Positions 1 to 9,478 of a stretch of DNA of 64,000 nucleotides are shown piece by piece; position 1 is the stretch's first letter, and every line of letters starts with the position of its first letter. The translations under genes were made by a program, and so were the position numbers. The notes below the pieces were generated by a model. It did not search any database. It worked only from the letters and a program-made list of their open reading frames with translations, and was not told the DNA's origin. This stretch comes from Bacteroides oleiciplenus YIT 12058. GTDB taxonomy: Bacteria; Bacteroidota; Bacteroidia; Bacteroidales; Bacteroidaceae. Where the stretch lies: NCBI RefSeq assembly GCF_000315485.1, contig NZ_JH992943.1, positions 667,896-731,895 of the forward strand, in the 5' to 3' direction.

Positions 1-42
1 TTCTTCATTCTCTTTCGTAGTTAATTTTCTATGACTTCGTTA

Positions 43-2190
43 TTATTCTTCCGTCATAAACTTCCAGGTTACATTGGCAACATTATTCGGCTTGCCCTTC
101 TCCGCTTTGGAGATAGTGCCTTTCAGTTTTCCTTTCTTATCACGCGTCACCTTGATATCACGCCAGGAATAAGCTCCCTTTTCGTAGTCGAACGTTTCGC
201 CATCATCATCATACAGACGATAAGCTCCATCCGCTTTTCCATAATGACGGATTTCCAGATTCACCTTTTCTCCGGCTTTCGGCGCATGCAAGCGTGCTTC
301 CATAAACGGCAGGATGGCACCATCCTTCACATACACCGGAATACGGTCCAGCCCCGGAGTGACGGTGATTTTCTCACCATTGCCTACGTATTTACCGGTA
401 TAGAAATCATACCAGTCTCCCTTCGGCAACACTACCATGCGCTCCGTCTGTCCTGTAAACATCGGAGCCACCAGCAGATATTCACCCGCCATATACTGGT
501 CCTTAATCTCTTTAGACACCGCTTCCAGATAAGGATTGTCTTCCAGATGGGCATCGGATAACTTCGCAGTGCTTCCTTGTTCGGGGTTGAAGCCCGGTTC
601 CAGACTCATGGCACGGAACGGAGGAATACCATCGAAGTGGTAACGGGCAAACTCCGAATACCAGTACGGCATCATCTGCATACGCAACATGGCATATTCC
701 TTTATCTGATTCTCCACTTCGGGGAATGTCCAGGGTTTCGTCCCGCTTGCCCAAGCATTAATCATTGCCATCGGCGAGAAGACAACAGACTGGAAGCGAC
801 GCAACCAATCTTCAGACGATTTGGAGCTACGCACTTCCGGAGTCCAGAGTACACCGCTGAAACCGGAGTTTATCAAAGCAGTGATGAAGTCCTGATGACT
901 GTAATAGTCATTATAAATCACGTAGGGGAAAGAAGCGGCACCGGCATTGGATGCACGAACCAGTCCGAAGGTGCGCTGGTTGCGCTTCTTATACAATTCC
1001 GCAGTGGTGCGTTGCACCCACAATCCGTAAGTCTGGCGCATTTGTTCGGCGGCAATTCCACTGGGGAAGGTTGCCACATCCGGCCAGACGTAGCGGTCGT
1101 ATCCGTCCACTTCATCCACTTTATAACCACTGACACCGATGCTCACATGTTCCTGTTCCAGCTTATCCATCCAGATTCGGCGGGCTTTCTCGCCTGCCAG
1201 GTCGGGCACAATGCCACACCACACCGTGTGCGAGCCGCTGACCGGATACATATCTTTATAAATCTTAGATTCGGGAGATACATACGGATTGGTCCACAGG
1301 TTGATGCGTACGCCCCTATCCAGCATCTCTTTCACGAAACCGGCGGGATTGGGGTAACGGGTAGCGTCCCATTCAAACGTACAAGGATATGCCTTGCTTT
1401 GCCAGCCCGGTTCCAGACCGATGAAGTCCAACGGGAAACCCCGTTGTTCAAACTCGTCCGCTTCTTTCTTCACATCTTCGGCCGTATAGAGTTTCTTTGT
1501 GCGTTGAGTGAAGCCCAGTCCCCAGCGTGGAGGCAAGGTACCGCCACCGCAAAAGAGATTATAACGACGAATGACATCCATCGGAGTGGGCCCGGCAAAC
1601 AGGTAAATCTCTGTGCCTGGAGCAGGAACCAGAATGGAAACAGCATCCGAATAGGGAGCCGATGTCCACGTTTTGTCCAGGTTACGGTCTTTGGCAACCG
1701 GAGCGTTCGGACTGTCCTTGCGGGCGCCGCTGCCTGCATACACCGTCAGGTAACGGGCTGAGTTAATGAGCACGCCATATCCCTGACTGGAGATATAGAA
1801 GGGCACCGGGGCATGCGTGCGCCCGTTGTCACGTCCGCCGTAATGGTCTACATGCAGGTTCAGTATCTTTCCGCGCTGGTGCACGGTCTGGAAGTTCAGG
1901 CCGAAACCGTACAGTTGTTCCTTACGCTGCAAAGGAATGCGAAGGCTCGTCTTGCCATCCTGTATCGTACCTACAATTTCATTCGCCAGTCCGGGCAACG
2001 TCACTTCCGGCAGGCGGCTGAAACCTTCCTTCTGAGGCGTAACACCTGCTACACTCAATAACGAATACTCTTCGGGAGTACCCACAATTCCTTTCCAAAC
2101 ACCGGGTTCCACTTGTTGCCAAGCAATCTGTGCCTTGGCAGGGAATAACATCAACAGGGCCATCGCCCCTAAAATCAATCTCTTTTTCAT
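43..2190 (-). CDS. Glycoside hydrolase family 31 (alpha-glycosidase), secreted
   Basis: A 715-residue exo-acting alpha-glycosidase of the GH31 type. An N-terminal signal peptide ends near residue 21 (LMLFPAKAQ), so it is exported. A beta-sandwich N-domain comes first, then the (beta/alpha)8 barrel from about residue 220. KVDEVDG places the likely nucleophile at Asp359. The segment VRASNAGAASFPYVIYND is the equivalent of the acid/base strand, with Asp428 the likely acid/base. A C-terminal DUF5110-like beta domain follows (around LYDDDGE). The nucleophile region differs from the classical WxDMNE, so plain alpha-glucosidase activity should not be assumed; alpha-galactosidase or alpha-xylosidase are possible. 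It is the last gene seen in the minus-strand glycan cluster, 41 nt after the GH97 gene. Family call is firm, substrate is not. Confidence 0.9.
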   Translation of the reverse strand: MKKRLILGAMALLMLFPAKAQIAWQQVEPGVWKGIVGTPEEYSLLSVAGVTPQKEGFSRLPEVTLPGLANEIVGTIQDGKTSLRIPLQRKEQLYGFGLNFQTVHQRGKILNLHVDHYGGRDNGRTHAPVPFYISSQGYGVLINSARYLTVYAGSGARKDSPNAPVAKDRNLDKTWTSAPYSDAVSILVPAPGTEIYLFAGPTPMDVIRRYNLFCGGGTLPPRWGLGFTQRTKKLYTAEDVKKEADEFEQRGFPLDFIGLEPGWQSKAYPCTFEWDATRYPNPAGFVKEMLDRGVRINLWTNPYVSPESKIYKDMYPVSGSHTVWCGIVPDLAGEKARRIWMDKLEQEHVSIGVSGYKVDEVDGYDRYVWPDVATFPSGIAAEQMRQTYGLWVQRTTAELYKKRNQRTFGLVRASNAGAASFPYVIYNDYYSHQDFITALINSGFSGVLWTPEVRSSKSSEDWLRRFQSVVFSPMAMINAWASGTKPWTFPEVENQIKEYAMLRMQMMPYWYSEFARYHFDGIPPFRAMSLEPGFNPEQGSTAKLSDAHLEDNPYLEAVSKEIKDQYMAGEYLLVAPMFTGQTERMVVLPKGDWYDFYTGKYVGNGEKITVTPGLDRIPVYVKDGAILPFMEARLHAPKAGEKVNLEIRHYGKADGAYRLYDDDGETFDYEKGAYSWRDIKVTRDKKGKLKGTISKAEKGKPNNVANVTWKFMTEE

Positions 2191-2231
2191 TCTCTTTTCA
2201 CTTTGTTATTATAGCATTACTATCGTCACTC

Positions 2232-4187
2232 TCATCGGATAATGCCGGCGAAGCCACCATTCGGCAATACTTTCACCTTCACTGTCCCATCCATATTCTC
2301 TACGGGCATATAGCCGAAACTGTCTTTATCCCCTCCGTCTGTAATCATCGTAAATGAACGGCCTGTACATCCGGCAGGCAGAGTAAATTCTATTTCGCGT
2401 TCTTCTTCCTTACCGCTAATACCGCCAATGTACCACACGTCGCCTGCACGACGCGCCACTACAGCATAATCTCCTGGATAACCGGCCAACAGGCAGCTTT
2501 CATCCCAGGCAGCCGGAACATCTTTCAAGAATTGTTTCGGTTGCTCCGGCAGCGAGAGATAAGATTCCGCCTTATCCGCCAGACATTGGAAACCGGATTC
2601 GAAGACAACAGCCAGCGCCAGTTGATGTCCCATGGTCGTCTTGCGTATAGCAGGTACACCCTGGCGAACTTTATCGGAGAAAGTCACCGGAGTATAGTCC
2701 ATCGAGCCTACTACATTGCGTGTGAAAGGAACGGTGGCATTGTGCTGGGCAGCCTGGTCGCAACGCTCCTGACGCCCCAGAGTTTCCGCACCCCGGATAG
2801 CTTCGGTAGTCAGCATGTTCGGATAAGTGCGTTCAAAACCACGGGGCAAAGTAGCACCGTGAAGGTCAACCAGCAGATGATTGTCCGCCGCATCTTTCAG
2901 CAGTGCCGGATAAAGCTGGATAATCCGTTGCTTGTCCGTATCAAAGAAATCGACCTTGATACCTTTGACTCCTATTTCACTGATACGCTTCATCTCAGCA
3001 CGACGCTGTTCTGGGTCACTCATCAGGCGATGCGCCGGTAAGGAGTCGTTGTCACGTCCCGCACCGGAGTGATACCACAACCAGACACCGACACCTTTTT
3101 GCTGCGCATACTTCACCACATCTTCCATAGTGCCACCATTGCCCATGCGTTGCCATCCGGCATCAATCAACATATATTCCCAACCCATCCCGGCACTGAG
3201 GTCTACGTACTTCAACTGTACCTTATAGTCGCGGGGAGTGCCACCATTGGACCACCAACTCCAGGAGGCGCGTCCGGCTTTTATCCAGGATTCATCCTCT
3301 ACTACCGATGCAGGATTCAGATGTGAAACCATCTGCGTTTGGAATATCGTATTCAGGTTATCCCCTACGATAATAACCCGCCAGGGAGTAAACCAAGGCA
3401 ATTCTGATACCGGTTCTACCGCATCCGGAATAATCGGTTCTTCTATTTCGGGGAAACGGATTTTATAGGCCTTGTCTGTTCCTGCATTATCAATATGAGT
3501 GGCAGGATATGTGCCATCCAGGTGAGCTTCTGTTATCATCATCCAGACTCCATTGGTATTGAACAGCATAGGGAATGCCCAACCACGCCCGTGTCCACAT
3601 TCCGAACGGATGTCTATTTCATTTCGACAATACTGTTCATAACTCGGCTTGTGGCGTTCGTTCCAGTCATAGGGATGTATCCATGCTTTCCCATTCACGG
3701 GCACGGCAAATTCTGTATGCTCTGTCTGAATGGTATGCATCTGTCCGTCAGCTTCCGGAAATCCGTAACGAAAAGCAATGCCGTCACTGTATGCCCGCAC
3801 AATAAGATTGAACTGCTTTCCTTCTTTGCTACGGAAAGTAAATGTCTGTTCACGACATTCATCTGCAGTACTCAGTTTCTTACCGGATTTCAGTTGGTAA
3901 GCGTCATGGATGTCCTTTACTGTGGAAGCAGAAACAAATTGCGCGGCTTTTCCATATTCGCAATTATCCATCATCAACCCCAAAAGAGATTTTTCCACTG
4001 CCACCGTGTCCTTATAGTAGACAGAATAGCTAAGATTCGCTTCCCCTTTCTCCTCTCTGTTTTCCAGAACGAAACGGATATTATTGTCCTTCGACACCAG
4101 CTCCCACGTATCAGGAGCCGTACAAGCGGTCATCAATACCGCAAACAGCAACATCGCTGTGTTCAATAGTTTTCTCATGGTATTCAT
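2232..4187 (-). CDS. Glycoside hydrolase family 97 lipoprotein, retaining subtype
   Basis: A 651-residue GH97 enzyme, the family of SusB. The N-terminus is a lipoprotein signal with Cys22 in LMTACTA, so it should be anchored in an envelope membrane. The N-terminal beta-sandwich spans roughly residues 25-290 and the barrel begins near SWSWWSNGG (about 308). GH97 contains inverting enzymes with a glutamate base and retaining enzymes with an aspartate nucleophile. Here the motif IKVDFFD provides Asp413, which matches the retaining group, and TTEAIRGAE provides Glu462/Glu468 as acid/base candidates. Characterised retaining members are alpha-galactosidases, which is the best guess. It lies 14 nt from the GH28 gene, in the same transcription direction. 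Confidence 0.92.
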   Translation of the reverse strand: MNTMRKLLNTAMLLFAVLMTACTAPDTWELVSKDNNIRFVLENREEKGEANLSYSVYYKDTVAVEKSLLGLMMDNCEYGKAAQFVSASTVKDIHDAYQLKSGKKLSTADECREQTFTFRSKEGKQFNLIVRAYSDGIAFRYGFPEADGQMHTIQTEHTEFAVPVNGKAWIHPYDWNERHKPSYEQYCRNEIDIRSECGHGRGWAFPMLFNTNGVWMMITEAHLDGTYPATHIDNAGTDKAYKIRFPEIEEPIIPDAVEPVSELPWFTPWRVIIVGDNLNTIFQTQMVSHLNPASVVEDESWIKAGRASWSWWSNGGTPRDYKVQLKYVDLSAGMGWEYMLIDAGWQRMGNGGTMEDVVKYAQQKGVGVWLWYHSGAGRDNDSLPAHRLMSDPEQRRAEMKRISEIGVKGIKVDFFDTDKQRIIQLYPALLKDAADNHLLVDLHGATLPRGFERTYPNMLTTEAIRGAETLGRQERCDQAAQHNATVPFTRNVVGSMDYTPVTFSDKVRQGVPAIRKTTMGHQLALAVVFESGFQCLADKAESYLSLPEQPKQFLKDVPAAWDESCLLAGYPGDYAVVARRAGDVWYIGGISGKEEEREIEFTLPAGCTGRSFTMITDGGDKDSFGYMPVENMDGTVKVKVLPNGGFAGIIR

Positions 4188-4200
4188 TATTATTCACTGA

Positions 4201-5574
4201 TTATTTATAAATCTGCATATCCCCATCTTCACAAATGATTTCCGGACGGGCATCCGGGTTCTTCAGTTCGAACGTAACGTTCTTCAATTTCAAACCTTTC
4301 ACGTGACGCGCCCACACTCCGTAAGCCGGAATCTTAGGACCGAACGTTTTTACTTCGGGATACTTATCTATTGCTTCCGGAACCTGGGACAAAGCATCTT
4401 CGGGCGTACCCGTGCCCAGCAAGCGGATATGTATATTCTCCAAAGTCAGGTTTGTGATGTAATGTCCGGGAATCCCTGTAATCAGAATACCGGAAGGAGG
4501 TGTCAGCTGTGCCTTATCGGCAGCCACTGCCTTTACATTACGGATGACTACATTCTCAAAGACACCGATAGGCTGCTGAGTATCTTCATGCTTGCGGAAT
4601 ACACTCAGACGGGCACCTAAACGGAATAACATCGGAGTACGCACTTCGTCCATCGTAATATCGGAGATTTCCACATTACGCAAATGGGCCCCATCCACAG
4701 AGAAGAGTTTGATTCCGCCATTCTTTGTATCGTAGATATGGCAGTTACTGATTTTGATATTCTCAAATCCCCCCATGGATTCCGTTCCCATCTTGATTCC
4801 CGCCTGATTACTCTTCAGCTTCATATTCGTCACAATAATATCATCACATCCCATCTTACTGGAAGTAGTCTTGAAACAAAGAGCATCGTCACCGCTGACA
4901 ATATCGCAATTGCTGATGCGCACATGCTGGCAACCGTCAATATTGATTCCATCATTGTGAGCCACACCAAAGCTGCGGATGGTGATATTATGAATATTCA
5001 CATTGCGGCATTGGAAATAGTGGGAAGTCCAGGCACCTGCATACTTCAGAGTTACCCCTTCTACACGTATATCCTCACAACGCACCCAACGAAGCAGGAA
5101 AGGGCGCAATCCCCAACGTTGTCCTTCCGGACGAGTGTCAATCTTGATATGGCGTTCTTTCAAAGCCGAACCTTGCCCGTCGATGACACCCTCGCCTTCT
5201 AAAACCACATTCTTTGCATCTACCGCCACCAGCAATGCCCAACCTACATCAATGCCCAGACCTTCGGTGAAAGGATCAAGATTATCGTATGCTTTGTAGT
5301 CGGTGGTTCCCAGGATGAGTGCATCCTTTTCCAGATGCAAGGTTACATTATCTTTCAGTACAATGGTAGCCGACAGATATGTTCCAGCAGGAACGAGCAC
5401 CGTGCCACCGCCCGCTTTATGGCAAGCGTCAATCGCTTTCTGAATAGCCGGTGAGTCCAGCTTCTTGCCATTACCCCGCGCACCATATTTTTTCACATTG
5501 AATGTTTCTGCTTGCAAGGCGAAGGGCAATGCAAACAACATTAGTAACAATAATAAGTTTTTTTTCATTTTCAT
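4201..5574 (-). CDS. Glycoside hydrolase family 28 (polygalacturonase-like)
   Basis: A 457-residue right-handed beta-helix enzyme with a signal peptide ending near residue 22 (FALQAE). The N-terminus shows the pectinase-like KYGARGNGKKLDSPAIQKAI pattern. The catalytic region contains NIDG (211-214, the counterpart of NTDG) and SGDDA with Asp229/Asp230. The next motif is NQAGIKMGTES rather than the textbook GHG...RIK, as in many bacterial GH28 enzymes. It probably cleaves a galacturonic-acid- or rhamnogalacturonan-type linkage in the periplasm. Downstream of the DUF362 gene by 20 nt, in the same operon-like run. Exact substrate is not readable from sequence. Confidence 0.88.
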   Translation of the reverse strand: MKMKKNLLLLLMLFALPFALQAETFNVKKYGARGNGKKLDSPAIQKAIDACHKAGGGTVLVPAGTYLSATIVLKDNVTLHLEKDALILGTTDYKAYDNLDPFTEGLGIDVGWALLVAVDAKNVVLEGEGVIDGQGSALKERHIKIDTRPEGQRWGLRPFLLRWVRCEDIRVEGVTLKYAGAWTSHYFQCRNVNIHNITIRSFGVAHNDGINIDGCQHVRISNCDIVSGDDALCFKTTSSKMGCDDIIVTNMKLKSNQAGIKMGTESMGGFENIKISNCHIYDTKNGGIKLFSVDGAHLRNVEISDITMDEVRTPMLFRLGARLSVFRKHEDTQQPIGVFENVVIRNVKAVAADKAQLTPPSGILITGIPGHYITNLTLENIHIRLLGTGTPEDALSQVPEAIDKYPEVKTFGPKIPAYGVWARHVKGLKLKNVTFELKNPDARPEIICEDGDMQIYK

Positions 5575-5594
5575 GGTTATTAAATCTAAGTATT

Positions 5595-7775
5595 CTATTT
5601 AATCTCTTTCGCTATGTTCACCGAATATATTTTATTACTACGCCGTCCCGGATGTTCCAGACGTAATTCATTGGTACCCTTTGTCAGCATTACCGGAAAA
5701 ACAAACTCCCTACGATTATCTCCGGTTGTAACCAGATAACCAATATTCTCACTAATTTTCTCTCCATTAATATATAGATAGGAAGGAACCGGATTAGCAC
5801 CTGCATAAGATACTACCAGGTAATATTCACCTTTATGCGGAAGATTCACTTTCCAGTTCACGCTGCCCTGGGAACTCCCTTTTTCACCTTTGAATTCCAC
5901 CGAACCGTCATCATTCAGCGAAGCTGAACCGTCTCTTTCCATATCCTTCGCCTGGCAAACATCTACATTCTCCAAACGGCGCACCACTACATGCTGTGAA
6001 GAGGTTACTTTCCCGTTATTCAAAGTCTCCAGACAAAAGCCGGTCGTTTTATTTACGGATAAAGAAACGATACCCTCTGCATCTTCCAACCGTTTACCAT
6101 TCAATCGTACTTCATCTGCATTCGTAGTTTTATAATGTAGAGCATTCCCGTCTGCATAGAAATATTCAATTGCCGGACGCTCTTCGTCCAGTGGCACACG
6201 ATACAATTCTATACCCTTACCCGTACCCAGATTACGGCTATACATCCGCTCTGTCGGATTATTCCAGTGCTCATGTACACCCAGGCTTTCTTGCTCCTTC
6301 CCGACATAAGCTATTCCGGAAGGCGGATTACCGATATTTGCAGCTTCATGCAGGAAGTTGTCAGCATTAGCACACAGGGGAAGTTCAGAATAAATAAAAT
6401 CGAGTACCACGGACTCAATGGCAACCTGGTCATTGGAAGCCAGAAAACTGGAAGCCCAGCCGTCATTGAACGGAGGAAGCCGGAAGCGTACCGCTTTGCC
6501 ATTATGCTTTGGGGTTACATACATGGCATCCACCAGATATACCAATGTCTTTCCTCCTATACGCTCATGAGCCATTAAATCTACAATAGAATTATAGGTT
6601 CCCATACCACGGAAGGAAGACCAGTCACGAATAGAAAGATGCAGGGGAGGCACATTGCCAATAGAGCCAAACTGATTCTTTCCGGTAGCTGTAATAGCCG
6701 TCTGCCCGGCGCTGTCACGCCATTTATCCATCGGTTCAGAATGTCTTTTCATCAACGCCATGTTAATCATATAGTCAGCTTCATAAGCCGCGCGCGCCAG
6801 ACTCCTGGCACCGGCATCGGTAATCTCACTGGAGTAACGGATTACATCGGGCACAAATCCGCCCCAATTCTGATAATGGACATCAGGATAAAGCGGTTGC
6901 ACATAGTCATATACGGCAGAAATACCCCGACGCTGTGCATCATATACCGTTATACAGTTCTGGGGAACTTCCATTATATCAATCAACTGACGCAATAAAG
7001 AATATACGGATTGCGGAGTAGCATCAATGATATTGGTTCCACCATTATTATTCAGATTGATTTTAATAGCAATCTTCTCTCCTTTCTTATATTCCACCGC
7101 TCCTTTACCTTTCTTATAATTAAAAGTGCGGAACAGTTCATCCCATGCTTTATCAATCGTGTTCTGGCGAGTCAGGGCGATAATAGCTCCTTCCATCATA
7201 TCATCTACACGCGTCTGGCTGTTATTATCCGGATCAGAATAAAGTCCCCGTTCGCCATCCCAGGCAGCGGCCTTGGGGTCATGCGCCCATGCCACCCGCC
7301 CCGGGTGAATACCTTTTGCCACCCCCATCGGAGCATTCGGAGCATCAATAGGTGTAAAATGTCCCATATCCGTGCCATTGTCTATCTGCTGGCGTATCAC
7401 TTGTCCCATCAAAGAATTATCAACGGACATTATATATAAGGTAGCGGATAACAACACACCAACCGCCAGTACAGACAATCCCATATAGAACCGGCGGGAA
7501 TGCCACAAAGTCTTGAAGCGCTTCCACGCACCAACCCCCACCAGTGTGCTACTGATAAAAGCCACAAAAGATAAAGCGATAGGAGCAGCAACTTGCTGGC
7601 AAGGATATTCCATCCGGGAAGGTTTCGGCACAACGCGTATCAAAAACCATACTAAAGCAGCAAAGCCCAACAGGGGGAAGCAAATCTTCAACACAACATT
7701 CTTCTTATTTATTCCGACTATCCGGCCGCTCTTCGGACAAGTCTTAAAGAACCATTTTTTTATACTTGTATTCAT
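5595..7775 (-). CDS. Membrane-anchored DUF362 protein with C-terminal beta-domain
   Basis: A 726-residue protein. The first 140 residues contain three predicted membrane helices (ICFPLLGFAALVWFLIRVV, APIALSFVAFISSTLVGVG, FYMGLSVLAVGVLLSATLYI). The DUF362 domain follows (IAIKINLNNNGGTN; ITVYDAQRRG; DYMINMALMKRHSEP), with a long second half ending FYSEL-like and HWNNP motifs. The last about 170 residues, absent from the neighbouring paralogue, look like a carbohydrate-binding beta-sandwich (YLVVSYAGANPVPSYLYING). DUF362 has no settled function. Presence in a degradative cluster suggests a role in glycan handling, but that is inference. It has its own promoter box and follows a terminator, so it may head a separate transcript with the downstream GH genes. 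Confidence 0.85.
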   Translation of the reverse strand: MNTSIKKWFFKTCPKSGRIVGINKKNVVLKICFPLLGFAALVWFLIRVVPKPSRMEYPCQQVAAPIALSFVAFISSTLVGVGAWKRFKTLWHSRRFYMGLSVLAVGVLLSATLYIMSVDNSLMGQVIRQQIDNGTDMGHFTPIDAPNAPMGVAKGIHPGRVAWAHDPKAAAWDGERGLYSDPDNNSQTRVDDMMEGAIIALTRQNTIDKAWDELFRTFNYKKGKGAVEYKKGEKIAIKINLNNNGGTNIIDATPQSVYSLLRQLIDIMEVPQNCITVYDAQRRGISAVYDYVQPLYPDVHYQNWGGFVPDVIRYSSEITDAGARSLARAAYEADYMINMALMKRHSEPMDKWRDSAGQTAITATGKNQFGSIGNVPPLHLSIRDWSSFRGMGTYNSIVDLMAHERIGGKTLVYLVDAMYVTPKHNGKAVRFRLPPFNDGWASSFLASNDQVAIESVVLDFIYSELPLCANADNFLHEAANIGNPPSGIAYVGKEQESLGVHEHWNNPTERMYSRNLGTGKGIELYRVPLDEERPAIEYFYADGNALHYKTTNADEVRLNGKRLEDAEGIVSLSVNKTTGFCLETLNNGKVTSSQHVVVRRLENVDVCQAKDMERDGSASLNDDGSVEFKGEKGSSQGSVNWKVNLPHKGEYYLVVSYAGANPVPSYLYINGEKISENIGYLVTTGDNRREFVFPVMLTKGTNELRLEHPGRRSNKIYSVNIAKEIK

Positions 7776-7810
7776 CCCTATTAGATATAAAGTTTTGTTT
7801 TTCCTGGTTA

Positions 7811-7818
7811 CAAAAATA
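7811..7818 (-). promoter_or_regulatory. Bacteroides -7 box (TATTTTTG on minus strand)
   Basis: The + strand reads CAAAAATA, so the minus strand has TATTTTTG, matching TAnnTTTG. It lies 36 nt upstream of the DUF362 start at 7775, just beyond a terminator. No clear TTG -33 element is seen at the usual spacing. Confidence 0.45.
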
Positions 7819-7825
7819 GGGATAT

Positions 7826-7875
7826 AAAAAAGAGACGATTATCAGTATTCCATCAAATACTTGAAAAATCGTCTC
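7826..7875 (-). terminator. Intrinsic terminator after the second DUF362 gene
   Basis: GAGACGATT (7832-7840) pairs perfectly with AATCGTCTC (7867-7875). Read on the minus strand the stem is followed directly by six T residues. It lies 18 nt after the stop of the gene at 7893-9467 and divides the glycan cluster into at least two transcripts. Confidence 0.75.
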
Positions 7876-7892
7876 ACGCAGCAAACAGAATA

Positions 7893-9467
7893 TTATTTAT
7901 GCAAGTAAACCAGTTCTATTCCAACATCTTTACCCATATTACGGCTATATTTCTTTTCTTCCGGATTATTCCAATGTTCCAGAACTCCGAGACTGACAAC
8001 GCCCGTTCCATCCCTTTCCGGATCATAGAAGGTACCGGATAAGGCGTGGTCTGCCAAGGCGGCTTCTACCAGATACATATCGCAATAATCCACATCTGCC
8101 ATACGCGGAAACTCCGAACTCAGGAAATCAACGCCTACTGCATCAATGGCTACCGGATCCTGCGAAGCAAAAAGCGAACAAGGCCAGTTTCCATTGAATG
8201 GTGACATCTTCCATTTGCCGGAAGGTGCGCCGTTCACCTTTTCCGAACCGTACAAGCCGTCTATCAGGAACAGCATCGTCTTCTGCCCCAAATCCTTATG
8301 AGCCATATAATCGGTAAAAGTCATGTAACGGGATTTCCCACCGCGGTCTTGGTTAAAGTTATTATGCTGGTTCTTACGGAAATCCCTGTTAATATCCGTC
8401 ACCCCGTACCAGTTCTTGGCACATAGTGTCACTCCTTGTCCACCATGTCCTTTCAGCAATGCCATGTTAATCAGGTAATCAGCTTCAAGAGCACAATTTG
8501 CCAATCCCTTTGCCAGGCGACCGTTATCGGCAGAATAAGGAATGGCATCTGCCGTATAAGTCGACTTGGTACGCCCGTTTCCTCCTTCATTATCCAGATA
8601 AATGACATTCGGAAATTCCGCATGACATTTATTATAGAGGGCATCGGTTATAAAGCGGCTGGCATCAAAAACGGTGATTTGTTCCTGAGGCACTCCGCCA
8701 TCATATACCAGACTACGAAGCAAAGCAAGTGTAAGGTGGGGAGAAGCATTCAATTGTTCACAATCCTCATGAGAGAAAGTATTATTCTGGTTTATCTTGA
8801 TAGCAATTTTCTCTCCTTTCTTATATCCATGTTTCCCCTTTCCATGCTGTTGGTTGAAGTAAACAAAAAGAGCTTTCCAGGCAGCTTTTCCTTTCTTCTC
8901 TCCTGTCAATGATAACAGAGACTGGCCTAATAACCAGTCTGCATCCGTCTGATTGTTCCAACGGTCTTCAAACCAGAGCCCCTCTCCTTTTTCCCAGACA
9001 GCCGCACCCGGTGCATGTGTCCATACTACCCGTCCCGGATAGATTCCTTTTGCCTCTCCTACCGGATTATTCTTGCCCCATGCCATACGGGGTTCTTTCG
9101 CCGGAAGAAAGGTTTGGGCCAGCAACTCCGTACTGTTTTCTACCAGCATCAAGGTTCCGCAAAAGCAAAAAGCAACAAAAGCAAGAGCTCCCACCACTAT
9201 TTTCCGATCCCGAAGTGCTTCGCGCAACTTACGCAAGCTCACCCAAGCCCCCGTAAATGAAAGCAAATACATGACGAATGCAGACATCAACGGCGCTGCA
9301 GTCTGCATACACGGATAACTGGCACGGGAAGGTTTCGGAACCACCCGCACCAGAAACCAAATGGTTGAAAAAAGACCAAGCCCCCAGAAAAGAAATATCC
9401 TCATAGCTCTGGAGGTAGACTCTCCTTTCTCGGTCTTTTCTTTGAAGTATAGATAAATACGTTTCAT
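7893..9467 (-). CDS. Membrane-anchored DUF362 protein, short paralogue
   Basis: A 524-residue paralogue of the neighbouring 726-residue protein. Both share the N-terminal signature FL(I/V)RVVPKPSR followed by YPC and AAP, three membrane segments, an FTPxDAPN/NPVGEAKGI-PGRVxWxHxP region, a KKGEKIAIKIN motif, the DYLINMALLKGH motif and a C-terminal LEHWNNPEEKKYSRN(M/L)G block. This copy stops after that block and lacks the extra beta-domain. The conserved cysteine in YPC and the several conserved acidic and asparagine positions are consistent with a metal- or cofactor-dependent role, but nothing is established. Starts 12 nt after the 939-residue gene ends. Confidence 0.82.
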   Translation of the reverse strand: MKRIYLYFKEKTEKGESTSRAMRIFLFWGLGLFSTIWFLVRVVPKPSRASYPCMQTAAPLMSAFVMYLLSFTGAWVSLRKLREALRDRKIVVGALAFVAFCFCGTLMLVENSTELLAQTFLPAKEPRMAWGKNNPVGEAKGIYPGRVVWTHAPGAAVWEKGEGLWFEDRWNNQTDADWLLGQSLLSLTGEKKGKAAWKALFVYFNQQHGKGKHGYKKGEKIAIKINQNNTFSHEDCEQLNASPHLTLALLRSLVYDGGVPQEQITVFDASRFITDALYNKCHAEFPNVIYLDNEGGNGRTKSTYTADAIPYSADNGRLAKGLANCALEADYLINMALLKGHGGQGVTLCAKNWYGVTDINRDFRKNQHNNFNQDRGGKSRYMTFTDYMAHKDLGQKTMLFLIDGLYGSEKVNGAPSGKWKMSPFNGNWPCSLFASQDPVAIDAVGVDFLSSEFPRMADVDYCDMYLVEAALADHALSGTFYDPERDGTGVVSLGVLEHWNNPEEKKYSRNMGKDVGIELVYLHK

Positions 9468-9478
9468 ATCTTGGGAAT

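Noticed and set aside
577..1761. Long + strand frame (394 codons) opposite the GH31 gene
   Set aside because: Lies wholly antisense to a clear GH31 enzyme, has no family features, no plausible start region and biased composition of a shadow frame.
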